A program made the position numbers and the translations under genes. Shown piece by piece: positions 14,192 through 20,907 of a stretch of 22,414 nt of DNA (its first letter is position 1; the number at the start of each line of letters is the position of its first letter). The DNA is from a virus. The notes below the pieces were generated by a model, which worked only from the letters and a program-made list of their open reading frames with translations, was not told where the DNA came from and did no database searches. Where the stretch lies: IMG/VR virus record IMGVR_UViG_3300012036_000030, positions 1 to 22,414 of that record; one strand, 5' to 3'.

Positions 14192-14225
14192 AAAAAAAAC
14201 CCAGTAATTACTTACCGGGTTTTTT
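14192..14225. terminator. Bidirectional intrinsic terminator closing the inserted cassette
   Basis: Left arm AAAAAACCC (14194-14202) pairs with GGGTTTTTT (14217-14225). Inside, GTAA (14204-14207) pairs with TTAC (14212-14215) across one A/C mismatch, leaving a 4-base loop. Read right it ends in six T; read left it ends in eight T (opposite 14192-14199). It follows the + strand gene by 15 bases. It also contains the TAA stop (14208-14210) of the chaperone extension, so late transcripts meet it as well. Confidence 0.85.
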
Positions 14226-14402
14226 CATTTTATCATGCATTTCTTTTGCATTATCATACCAATAACCTATTCCATGATAATCTAGGTGATCTAGGTACAT
14301 TTGATCGATAATAGAAGGCGACCAGTGATGCTCATTAACTACCGATTTAATCATGTCGTCAATGTTTGCAGCCGCTAGCCACCCATCTAAAAAACCGAGC
14401 AA
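14208..14402 (-). CDS. Tail assembly chaperone, -1 frame extension (gpGT-like)
   Basis: The 64-codon ORF has only a TTG (14402-14400) as possible start. Its frame is closed upstream by a TGA within the preceding gene, and no ATG exists in the overlap. This is the usual layout of the second tail assembly chaperone ORF, made by -1 ribosomal frameshifting from the first. With a shift at TTTAAAT (14414-14408) the product would be 136 residues of the upstream chaperone plus Ser-Thr and these 64 residues, about 202 in total. The residues (LDGWLAAANIDDMIKSV, then WSPSIIDQMYLDHLDYHG) are helical with Trp/Tyr-rich stretches. The extension is thought to bind the tape measure while the shared part binds tube protein. 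Confidence 0.75.
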   Translation of the reverse strand: MLGFLDGWLAAANIDDMIKSVVNEHHWSPSIIDQMYLDHLDYHGIGYWYDNAKEMHDKMKKPGK

Positions 14403-14815
14403 AGTTGATTTAAAGTGTCGAAATCATCCTTTTCTAATTCCTTAATATCCACTTCTTGAAGCATGGTTATATAGGCAATTATTCTCAAAGTGTAGGTTCC
14501 TAACTTTTTTTGTACTTCCAATCCGTCCATTAAAACATGCTTATCCGCAGCTTTAATCCTGCTTCTAATTTCAACTTTTTTAATAGCCAAAGAGGAATCT
14601 TCTTTATCCGTAAATAAAGGGTATCTTAAGGTATATTCAACTTTTCCTTTTGAATCTATAATTAACAAGCCATCTTCAACGGCTTCAATCATGTCCTCGT
14701 ATTCATCATAAATTTTAGAATCTGGCATTTTACCTCTTCTAAATTCTTTTTTTAAATGTTTCTCTAAATAACTTTTTACATCTTTAAAGGCGACTTCTTT
14801 GTTTACTTTGCTCAT
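14387..14815 (-). CDS. Tail assembly chaperone (gpG-like), zero-frame product
   Basis: The 142-residue acidic/basic helical protein lies between the tail tube gene and the tape measure, the position of tail assembly chaperones in long-tailed phages. The N-terminus has VKSYLEKHLKKEF. A short beta region (DGLLIIDSKGKVEYTLRYPL) and a helix with YTLRIIAYITMLQEVDI follow, and the end is LNQLCSVF. No catalytic motif is seen, as expected for this role. The final codons overlap a -1 frame ORF and include an in-frame slippery heptamer. The assignment rests on position, size and the overlapping frameshift arrangement rather than on a recognised sequence motif. Confidence 0.72.
   Translation of the reverse strand: MSKVNKEVAFKDVKSYLEKHLKKEFRRGKMPDSKIYDEYEDMIEAVEDGLLIIDSKGKVEYTLRYPLFTDKEDSSLAIKKVEIRSRIKAADKHVLMDGLEVQKKLGTYTLRIIAYITMLQEVDIKELEKDDFDTLNQLCSVF
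14408..14414 (-). other. Candidate -1 ribosomal frameshift site, T TTA AAT
   Basis: Codons 134-136 of the chaperone are ACT TTA AAT, giving the X XXY YYZ heptamer T-TTA-AAT in the correct frame. A -1 slip reads TTT AAA and continues TCA ACT TTG into the downstream ORF. It lies inside the short window where both frames are open. No downstream stimulatory structure is claimed. Confidence 0.6.
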
Positions 14816-14829
14816 TGGTTTGATATTAT

Positions 14830-14847
14830 GGCGGTTATTACACCGCC
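14830..14847 (-). repeat. Intergenic hairpin after the tail tube gene
   Basis: On the - strand GGCGGTGTAATAACCGCC forms a perfect 6-bp GC stem with a 6-base loop, 53 bases past the tube stop and 15 bases before the chaperone ATG. It matches the hairpin after the capsid gene (18045-18062) at 17 of 18 bases, the single difference being in the loop. No T tract follows, so it is not a standard terminator; it may stabilise or mark processing of abundant structural mRNAs. Confidence 0.75.
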
Positions 14848-14899
14848 GTTGATTAATTTACTCTCTATGCTGCTTTTAAGCAAGCCTAATGCGTTATTA

Positions 14900-15310
14900 T
14901 TAAAGTTGCTCTAGCTTACCACCTCCAGCGATTTTAGCTGTTAACTGGGCCGTGTTGCTATCGATTTGTATGTCTCCAACAAACTTTCCTCTACCTCTCC
15001 ATGTGATTCCAGAAATATGCGTAAAAGTCCACGTGGCTAAATCTGTATTTTCAGCCAATTTTGGTAGATTTAAAAGCTCGTTATTGCTTATGAAATCAGC
15101 TTGCAAAGGCCCTTCAAAAGACCAGCGGACCCTATTAACTTGATCGATAAATTCACCTCCACCAGTAATCATATTTGCGTCATCGTTGGATCTAAAACCA
15201 CCTGGATCGAGCGTGTAAGATTCGTTGGATTTAGTAGCAAATTTAAAGCTTCCTAAAGTCGGGTGGTTGCAGGTTATTTCTATAATGTCTCCTCCTGTGT
15301 ATTTTGCCAT
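14900..15310 (-). CDS. Tail tube protein
   Basis: The 136-residue protein directly follows the sheath gene, the normal place for the tube protein of contractile tails. It is beta-rich with regular Gly/Asp turns (GGDIIEITCNHPTLGSFKF, DPGGFRSNDDANMITGGGEFIDQVNRVRWSFEG). The C-terminal part WRGRGKFVGDIQIDSNTAQLTAKIAGGGKLEQL resembles the strand-turn-strand end of Mu-type and T4 gp19-type tubes. Its length is normal. Hexamers of this protein stack to form the inner tube through which DNA passes. A GC-rich hairpin follows the gene. Confidence 0.8.
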   Translation of the reverse strand: MAKYTGGDIIEITCNHPTLGSFKFATKSNESYTLDPGGFRSNDDANMITGGGEFIDQVNRVRWSFEGPLQADFISNNELLNLPKLAENTDLATWTFTHISGITWRGRGKFVGDIQIDSNTAQLTAKIAGGGKLEQL

Positions 15311-15337
15311 TTTGTTTTTGTTTTTTGTATTGGTTAA

Positions 15338-16855
15338 TTAAAATCCAGCCTCCACTGTGGTTGATTCTATTCTAGCAATCCCAGTTCTTTTGTATCTGAA
15401 AAAAGTTTCAAACCTATCTGGATTTGATTCTCCCCTTTGAACTGAACAACTTTCTTTTGAAAATTCTGGATCAGTAATCAAGGCCCTAGTTGCTAAATCT
15501 TCAAAGTAATCAGACAAGATACTTTGCCATTGCCTTGGTTTAATAGTTCTCTGAGCGTCTGAAACTTGATTATCTGCTATAATAACGTGATCTTTTACGC
15601 TTAGAGTTTCTAAAATCCCGTAACCCTCCCTAACATTAAAATCTATGTTTAGGTTTCTAGGATAAGCATATTGCAAAGGAACCTCTCCTTCTGGATGATA
15701 GGTTGTAACTAAATCCTGAACCTTATATGCTCCGTTTTCCAAAATAACAGTTGAGCATCCTTTTTTGACTAATAAATCTCTATTATTATAGTCGGACATA
15801 TCGCCAATATCTCCAGAATTAGGAGTTGGCATATCTGGATAACTTTGATTGTTTACCGTTAACTGTGGCGTGTCTTGAGCTATTCTTGCGAATATTGCAA
15901 CCATGTTTGAAGCAGCTTCCCACGTGCATCCATCTGATTTTGGAGCTGGGCAAAGCACGTTAGTAACCTGACTTATTCTATCCGTGGCTCCTGTTATTGC
16001 TACCAAATCGTCCTTATCATCTAAAGTGCTACCGAAAAAAGCTAAAGAAGGTTTAAAGTCAATCGGATTATACCTTCCAGTTGGTGTTGTTCCATAGGGT
16101 ATACCATTAAATTGTTCAAAAGCTTCCAGCTTATCAACGTAAGGATTAATTATAGAAGTATACCACGTAGATCCAAATTGAGCGAGACTAGGTAGTAAAT
16201 CTACCGTTCCAGCTCCTTCCGTCCTGTTTGTTTGAGAATAAGTAACTCCAGCAGAATCTCCTTCATTGCTTATCACTACATTACCCTCCTTGCTTGTCGC
16301 TCCTTTCCATTTAGTTGTAAATGTAACCACAGCCCCCGTTGAAGTTGCTGTAAATCCAGAACCTAAAACCGAGTTAACAGCTAAAACAACTTTAGCCGCT
16401 ATTTGAGTTGGTGTATCATCCTTAACAACTGAATAATCATAAGTCTGGAAATCTAAATTATCCCTTCCGTTTACTTTTAAGGTATGAGTTGCGTTTTTTG
16501 TCGCGTTACCTGTAACTGTCCATTCTATAGATGTAGCGGTTGCATCGTTTGCGGTTTCTTGCGGAAATACTACTGTAGGAATACCCGCAACTCCTGGTGA
16601 ATTTACGGGACGTAAAATTCTTAAAATTTGATGAATTGGACTACCAAAACCATAAAGCTCTCCAGCTTCTTGAGCCGAGGTGACTTCTTTTTTTACGGTA
16701 TCTAAAGTCCCTTGGTTCGCCGTGTTGGCTTCTCCAAATATTGCAATAATTTGGTTTAGATTTGCGCTGGTATCGTTAAAGAATCCTTTAGTGATTCTGT
16801 AACCAGCCACTCTGGCTCTACGCTCTAAACCTACTGCCGTTGAAATTGCTGCCAT
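15338..16855 (-). CDS. Tail sheath protein, Mu gpL-like
   Basis: The 505-residue protein is close to the Mu sheath length. An N-terminal domain (residues 20-100, including GYRITKGFFNDTSANLNQIIAIFGEA and an ELYGFGSPIHQILRILRP stretch) leads into an inserted beta domain (about 108-218). That domain has repeated Thr/Gly-rich strands (HTLKVNG, FTATSTGAVVTFTTKWKG, GNVVISN), as in Mu-type sheaths where it is surface exposed. The core follows, with PSLAFFGSTLDDKDDLVAITG and MVAIFARIAQ. The C-terminal conserved domain runs from about 380 (DLVTTYHPEGEVPLQYAYPRNLNIDFNVREGYG) to the end. It contracts on host contact to drive the tube through the envelope. Confidence 0.93.
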   Translation of the reverse strand: MAAISTAVGLERRARVAGYRITKGFFNDTSANLNQIIAIFGEANTANQGTLDTVKKEVTSAQEAGELYGFGSPIHQILRILRPVNSPGVAGIPTVVFPQETANDATATSIEWTVTGNATKNATHTLKVNGRDNLDFQTYDYSVVKDDTPTQIAAKVVLAVNSVLGSGFTATSTGAVVTFTTKWKGATSKEGNVVISNEGDSAGVTYSQTNRTEGAGTVDLLPSLAQFGSTWYTSIINPYVDKLEAFEQFNGIPYGTTPTGRYNPIDFKPSLAFFGSTLDDKDDLVAITGATDRISQVTNVLCPAPKSDGCTWEAASNMVAIFARIAQDTPQLTVNNQSYPDMPTPNSGDIGDMSDYNNRDLLVKKGCSTVILENGAYKVQDLVTTYHPEGEVPLQYAYPRNLNIDFNVREGYGILETLSVKDHVIIADNQVSDAQRTIKPRQWQSILSDYFEDLATRALITDPEFSKESCSVQRGESNPDRFETFFRYKRTGIARIESTTVEAGF

Positions 16856-16873
16856 AGTTTTTTTTATTTTTAA

Positions 16874-17473
16874 TTAATTAATTAATTCGTATTTATATCC
16901 TAATTCTGTATTGGATAATTTGACGTTTGTAAGATTATTTGTTATCTCTACACCTTCCCAAACTTTGTAATCTTGGTAAAATCTAACATTATGATTAAGC
17001 CGTGCCATGCTCACAAAACTTGCGTCTTGATTATTATTTGGCTCATAAGGTTCGATATTCTGAACGTTTGATGACATAACCAAACCAGGAACAAAATCTA
17101 ATGTCACATAAAAATTACTTTGCAAAATTGCCTTAATCTGAAAAGTGATTTTGTCCCTCAGATTCGTGCTTAGCAAGTCCCCTCTTTTTGTCGAAGTCTG
17201 TTTAGCTACTGCCCAGGTATCAATTGTAAATGTGGCATCTTCTTGCGAGCCATGCTGGTTTATAGATTCTGGATTTAAGCTTTCAAATCTTACATTAATG
17301 ACTAAAATTTCGCTCTTATCAATTGGAACCATTCGATCAACGAAAACATTAATCGGAAAAGTATCTTCTTGTAATACTTTTTGATTCTCCAATTCCGTTT
17401 TAAGGATAGCGGCAATCTTATGCTTAATAAGCTCAACGCCCGAAGGTTCAATAATAGTGTTAATCAGTGCCAT
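16874..17473 (-). CDS. Probable tail terminator/tail completion protein
   Basis: The 199-residue protein lies between the putative head-tail stopper and the sheath gene, where tail terminators are usually found. It has an alpha/beta pattern with strands EILVINVRFES and DATFTIDTWAVAKQ, and helix RGDLLSTNLRDKITFQIKAIL. It ends with a beta-rich section (MARLNHNVRFYQDYKVWEGVEI). This resembles the alternating layout of gpU/terminator folds, though somewhat longer than lambda gpU. No hydrophobic segment is seen. It overlaps the previous gene by 14 bases and ends in a TTAATTAA-rich tract. The assignment is by position and pattern. Confidence 0.55.
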   Translation of the reverse strand: MALINTIIEPSGVELIKHKIAAILKTELENQKVLQEDTFPINVFVDRMVPIDKSEILVINVRFESLNPESINQHGSQEDATFTIDTWAVAKQTSTKRGDLLSTNLRDKITFQIKAILQSNFYVTLDFVPGLVMSSNVQNIEPYEPNNNQDASFVSMARLNHNVRFYQDYKVWEGVEITNNLTNVKLSNTELGYKYELIN

Positions 17474-17843
17474 AATCGCCTAATATACAAGTTATCATTC
17501 CTAAAGTTTCGTCTGGAAAGTTTTCGGTAATAACGTAATTTCTTAAATTACCTGTTGAATCTTTTACATTAACTAAGTGATTCAATAGATTTACTTCATT
17601 ATTATTATCCCTAGGGTTATAATCTTTGCTTAACAAATCCGCTTCATCTAAACAAATATGAGCATTTTTACTATTAACAGGTAAACCATCAGAATCGAAA
17701 TTAATATGATGTTTAGAGGCTAAACCATCTGTTTCGATAGTTAAGCCGCTAACTGGATGGATTAAAGTGATTTTTTCACCAAATCCGCCCTTCATAATTT
17801 TTTTAGCGTCCCTTCTGGCTTTTGCTAATAGTTTTCCGCTCAT
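17460..17843 (-). CDS. Probable head-tail joining (stopper) protein
   Basis: The 127-residue protein starts with a basic helix (MSGKLLAKARRDAKKIMKGGFGE). It continues with a small beta-barrel pattern: EKITLIHPVSGLTIETDGLASKHHINFD, a SKNAHICLDEADL element, and the closing strands RNYVITENFPDETLGMITCILGDY. That N-terminal helix plus barrel layout is typical of head-closure proteins of the lambda FII/gp10 'ATP-binding sugar transporter-like' group. The position two genes after the capsid supports it. It overlaps the tail terminator gene by 14 bases, suggesting coupled translation. The role is to seal the filled head and dock the tail. Confidence 0.55.
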   Translation of the reverse strand: MSGKLLAKARRDAKKIMKGGFGEKITLIHPVSGLTIETDGLASKHHINFDSDGLPVNSKNAHICLDEADLLSKDYNPRDNNNEVNLLNHLVNVKDSTGNLRNYVITENFPDETLGMITCILGDYGTD

Positions 17844-17846
17844 TAT

Positions 17847-18029
17847 TTATTTCTTATCTGGTTTAGGTTTTTTCTGATCCTTTGGCTCTTTTTTTACCTC
17901 TTCAACAAAACCTCCTTTAAGGCTCTCTGTGACGTTTACAAATTTTGATTCATTAACAATTTCGCCCTTTACGGCAATTTTGTTATTTGCCAAAAGATGC
18001 TTAAAAGTTTTAATTTTATACTGTTTCAT
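17847..18029 (-). CDS. Small head-module protein (60 aa), unknown
   Basis: The first ~43 residues (MKQYKIKTFKHLLANNKIAVKGEIVNES...) look like a short beta/alpha fold. The last 17 are a Lys/Pro/Asp/Glu tail ending PKDQKKPKPDKK. Small proteins with charged low-complexity tails are frequent directly after the major capsid gene in tailed phages, in the slot of lambda gpFI; the function is not established here. It lies 17 bases after the GGCGGT hairpin and 3 bases before the stopper gene. The clean ATG (preceded by AAAAAAACAG) and its place in the operon argue it is real. Confidence 0.65.
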   Translation of the reverse strand: MKQYKIKTFKHLLANNKIAVKGEIVNESKFVNVTESLKGGFVEEVKKEPKDQKKPKPDKK

Positions 18030-18044
18030 CTGTTTTTTTATTAA

Positions 18045-18062
18045 GGCGGTTTTTACACCGCC
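18045..18062 (-). repeat. Intergenic hairpin after the major capsid gene
   Basis: On the - strand GGCGGTGTAAAAACCGCC forms a 6-bp GC stem with a 6-base loop, 26 bases past the capsid stop and 15 bases before the next ATG. It is the partner of the hairpin at 14830-14847 (17 of 18 bases identical, stem identical). The downstream bases TTAATAAAAAA give no T tract. Confidence 0.75.
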
Positions 18063-18088
18063 ATTAAATTATACTTATTACTGCGCTT

Positions 18089-19168
18089 TTACGCGAGTAC
18101 CTGTGCTGTGTAAATTCTGTCGATTGTGATTGGCATTGCCAATGGAGCAGATGTGATTTCAAGAGTTGAACTCATCGTTTTAGAATCTGAATAAGCTCTA
18201 AGCAAAAATTCAGCTTCTGTTATAGATGGCATTGACGCGTTTTCGCCACCTATTTGACGATCTACCATGTTAGGTAATCCTCCAAAAACTGTTTTTGCCA
18301 TAAAATCATCTGGTATAAAAACCGCTTTGTTAGCGTCTAAATAATACGCTGTAGTTCCGTCTGCTTGTGTGTACTTTTGGTTGTAAGTCCAAAGATTGAT
18401 ATTAAAATCTCCAGCGGCTACTTGACCGTGAAAAGCAAAACCAGTAACGTTGTCAAATTCTGGAGATTGTACATCAGCACGGTTAATACGTCTGTTATCA
18501 GCTTTGGCTTTAAAAACTGGATTAGTTAATAAAGCGGCTAAACCTTCTCCACGCATTACCATATTAAGTGTCATTGAAGAACTTGCTCCAACGTCTCTTA
18601 AAAAAGTACCTGCGTTTTTTAGACTAGCTAAAGGATTAGCGGTAGCCTTGTTAAAGTATTCATCAGCCCCTAAATCAACCATTGAAGCCGCCTTTCTTTT
18701 ATAATCAATAGAATCACCATTAATTAGCTCAACAATTCCAGTCTGCATCACATCCGCTTGCTGCTTTCTAATTGATCTTTCAATTTTAGATCGCATTTTA
18801 CGAATATTTTTAAGCGCATTTTGAGCGATAATTGCGTTAACGTTTGAATTTTCCAATCCAACGCCTAAAGCGATAGTACTCATGTAAACTTCATCTCTTT
18901 GAAAATCATATTCCTCACGAAAATATGGAGGTTGAAATTTCTTTTCAGTAACAATGCTGAATTTATTTTTATTCCCTTCCGTAAATCTTCGAACGTCTAC
19001 GGCTATGCTATCGTTATCCCGTTGAACCTCTAAATCTACTTCCAAAGTCATTGCTGTTTCTCTAGGAAAGAATCCTGAAAATCCTGCTAAAACTGGTTTA
19101 TCTTCAACAAAAGTTCCGACTACCTTACTGGCAATCGTTTTTGTGTGATTCTGAATTGTGATCGCCAT
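18089..19168 (-). CDS. Major capsid protein, phage capsid family E
   Basis: The 359-residue protein has the family E layout of an HK97-fold shell protein. The N-terminal part contains VEDKPVLAGFSGFFPRE and VDLEVQRDNDSIAVDV (capsid arm and E-loop region). The segment PPYFREEYDFQRDEV leads to a long helical spine (NVNAIIAQNALKNIRKMRSKIERSIRKQQADVMQTG). The domain ends with the A-domain pattern FIPDDFMAKTVFGGLPN and ITIDRIYTAQVLA. Length is normal. It overlaps the decoration protein stop by one base (TAATG). In the virion it makes the icosahedral head. The GC hairpin just downstream may help make its message abundant. Confidence 0.9.
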   Translation of the reverse strand: MAITIQNHTKTIASKVVGTFVEDKPVLAGFSGFFPRETAMTLEVDLEVQRDNDSIAVDVRRFTEGNKNKFSIVTEKKFQPPYFREEYDFQRDEVYMSTIALGVGLENSNVNAIIAQNALKNIRKMRSKIERSIRKQQADVMQTGIVELINGDSIDYKRKAASMVDLGADEYFNKATANPLASLKNAGTFLRDVGASSSMTLNMVMRGEGLAALLTNPVFKAKADNRRINRADVQSPEFDNVTGFAFHGQVAAGDFNINLWTYNQKYTQADGTTAYYLDANKAVFIPDDFMAKTVFGGLPNMVDRQIGGENASMPSITEAEFLLRAYSDSKTMSSTLEITSAPLAMPITIDRIYTAQVLA

Positions 19169-19608
19169 TAGTTGTCTATTTTAGTTTGTTCTTGGACTGC
19201 GAATATCACAAATCCTAAATCGTTTAATACGTCTCTTAAAGCCTTGTTTCCTACAACGGTATCAAGCGTCACACTTGTTGGTAGTTGTAAAAGAGTACCG
19301 TCAATATCCCCGCTGATAGCGTAATCAATAGCAGCGGTTGCACCTGAGGCTAAAGTTTCATCATTCATGAAAGTAATACCTATCACGTCGGCTAAATTAC
19401 TTGCAGTTGCTAATTCAACTTGACCAGCCGTACCGGTGTCTCTAACAACCAACTGACCTGTTGTGGCGTTTTGAGACGCCGCTGGGTCTAAGTTGTTAGC
19501 TAAAACTCCCTTGGCAAATCTAGCGCCATATAGGAATAAATTTTGTCTTACGAAATCAACCGTTGATTGGTTGTTGGTTGCATTTCTTTGTGTTGCGTTT
19601 ATGCTCAT
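19168..19608 (-). CDS. Head decoration protein-like
   Basis: The 146-residue protein directly precedes the capsid gene and follows the protease, the lambda-like order protease-decoration-capsid. It is Ala/Thr/Gly-rich and has the decoration pattern: a disordered N-terminus (MSINATQRNATNNQST), then GVLANNLDPAASQNATTGQLVVRDTGTAGQVELATASNLADVIGI, and AIDYAISGDIDG. A C-terminal strand pair follows (LGFVIFAV). Such proteins clamp the expanded capsid at three-fold sites. Location and composition support this; no catalytic residue is expected. Its stop overlaps the capsid start by one base. Confidence 0.7.
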   Translation of the reverse strand: MSINATQRNATNNQSTVDFVRQNLFLYGARFAKGVLANNLDPAASQNATTGQLVVRDTGTAGQVELATASNLADVIGITFMNDETLASGATAAIDYAISGDIDGTLLQLPTSVTLDTVVGNKALRDVLNDLGFVIFAVQEQTKIDN

Positions 19609-19611
19609 AAT

Positions 19612-19941
19612 TTATTTGAGTTTAAAGTTAAATGCTGAGTTTAGTTCCTTTTGTTCATCGGAAAGTCCAGCATCAAGAGTTGATTCCCCAGTTTGTAAAT
19701 CTATATTAGATTCTTTTTCTAGTTGCTCAACTGTTTTCATTTTGCTAGATTTAACTAGCAATTTTTCGCGTTGAGAATTTGATATCTCCAAGCCGCTTTC
19801 AATCCCTTCCATCACCGCTTTGGAATCAGTTTCTGAATGAGCCAACCAGCTTTGGACTCTTTCGGATTCAGCAGTTACACCCATAGCAAGAACCTCGCTA
19901 AAAAGCTCTGGATGCGTGTTTTTAAGTTCCTGTTTTGTCAT
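19612..19941 (-). CDS. Possible internally started scaffold protein nested in the protease gene
   Basis: An in-frame ATG at 19941 (M300 of the protease) is preceded by TTCAAAAACA, a start context as good as those of real genes here. It would give a 109-residue helical product made of just the C-terminal region (MTKQELKNTHPELFSEV...). Nested scaffolds are known for the lambda C/Nu3 pair. No separate scaffold gene is visible between protease and capsid, which makes the model plausible but untested. Confidence 0.35.
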   Translation of the reverse strand: MTKQELKNTHPELFSEVLAMGVTAESERVQSWLAHSETDSKAVMEGIESGLEISNSQREKLLVKSSKMKTVEQLEKESNIDLQTGESTLDAGLSDEQKELNSAFNFKLK

Positions 19942-20838
19942 TGTTTTTGAATTAAAATTAATATTGGTAATATTGTTGTTTGTTATTATTTTTTGGAATA
20001 AATCCTCCATTGTAGATCTTCCATCTAGGTAAACTCCTGTGTCGTCTTTTGCAAATATTGCATTTCCATTAAGTTGCTCGTTTGTTAATTTAGGTCTATT
20101 TTCCTGTAATGTAGAAATAAACCTTTCATTAACTGGATCTAAAAGCTCATTAACTAATAAAGTATAATTATCATTATTTAAAGCCTCCTCAATTGGCTTA
20201 TTTTTTAAAACTGATTTTGTGGCATAAAGTCTAATATATTTAACTCCGTCCTTTTCGCTATTGGCTTGCCTTCCCTCTGTCTGTAACATGGTTCCTAAAC
20301 TTCCAACCATTGACATATCACTTTGATAGTATATACCATCAGCGGCGCTGGCTATGCCATAAGCCGCACTGGCTAGTGTTCCTCCTTTCGAGATTAAAAC
20401 GTAAACTGGCTTGTCCATTGCTTTAACCTCGTTAATCGTGTCGACCATTATTTCAACCGCAGCTGTGGAGCCTCCACCAGAATCCATGTCAAAAATAAAT
20501 CCTTTAACGCGGTTGTCTTTCGCCATCGATAAAACGTTTTTTGAAACGTCTAACATTCCTAAAGTCGAAGCACCTCCGCCCATTAAAATAGGTCCGTTTA
20601 TTTTTACAATTCCAACGCCGTTAAATTCGTCTTGGTTTTCTAATTCATAAGTCCGCCTAATTAACCGATCTTCACTATTAAATACAATGTCAAAAGAATC
20701 ATTTTTAATATCTTTAAGAGTGTCAAATTTGATTCCGTTCTTTACATCGCTTAAAACTGAAAGCATGGCTGGTAACGTAAAAGAATCAACGCAAAATGGC
20801 GTCAATCCGTAAATCTCTTTAGCTAGTTGAAAATTCAT
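19612..20838 (-). CDS. Head maturation protease (S49/SppA-like) with C-terminal scaffold-like region
   Basis: The 408-residue protein has an S49 serine protease domain (about 70-285). DMDSGGGSTAAVE (118-129) precedes the nucleophile segment KGGTLASAAYGIASAAD (151-167), where S157 is the likely nucleophile. MSMVGSLGTM (175-184) is the usual conserved 'vGSiG' strand. K208 in YATKSVLK is the probable general base. Residues 295-408 are charged and helical, with a new Met (M300, MTKQELKNTHPELF). This fits the scaffold part of lambda C/Nu3-type fusions. The protease would cut the scaffold during head maturation. It lies 69 bases after the 3TM-type holin gene and 3 bases before the decoration protein. 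Confidence 0.88.
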   Translation of the reverse strand: MNFQLAKEIYGLTPFCVDSFTLPAMLSVLSDVKNGIKFDTLKDIKNDSFDIVFNSEDRLIRRTYELENQDEFNGVGIVKINGPILMGGGASTLGMLDVSKNVLSMAKDNRVKGFIFDMDSGGGSTAAVEIMVDTINEVKAMDKPVYVLISKGGTLASAAYGIASAADGIYYQSDMSMVGSLGTMLQTEGRQANSEKDGVKYIRLYATKSVLKNKPIEEALNNDNYTLLVNELLDPVNERFISTLQENRPKLTNEQLNGNAIFAKDDTGVYLDGRSTMEDLFQKIITNNNITNINFNSKTMTKQELKNTHPELFSEVLAMGVTAESERVQSWLAHSETDSKAVMEGIESGLEISNSQREKLLVKSSKMKTVEQLEKESNIDLQTGESTLDAGLSDEQKELNSAFNFKLK

Positions 20839-20872
20839 ATTACAATATTAACGATTATTTTTTTATCATAAG

Positions 20873-20902
20873 TTTTTTTGATAGTTTTATTTTTTTTGAT
20901 AG
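20873..20902. repeat. Short tandem repeat between holin and protease genes
   Basis: TTTTTTTGATAG occurs at 20873-20884 and again at 20891-20902, offset 18 bases, in the 69-base gap (20839-20907). Nothing else with a clear function is seen in the gap; neither a promoter nor a terminator can be claimed. Confidence 0.7.
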
Positions 20903-20907
20903 CTAAT

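Noticed and set aside
14390-14398. T-run (GGTTTTTTAG on the - strand) at the chaperone stop as the frameshift heptamer TTTTTTA
   Set aside because: The heptamer is in the wrong frame for a zero-frame X XXY YYZ slip. A TTT-TAG slip is possible in principle, but T TTA AAT at 14414-14408 is in the correct frame.
14830-14847. GGCGGT hairpins as intrinsic terminators
   Set aside because: No T tract follows on the - strand at either copy (14830-14847, 18045-18062), and genes downstream need to be transcribed.
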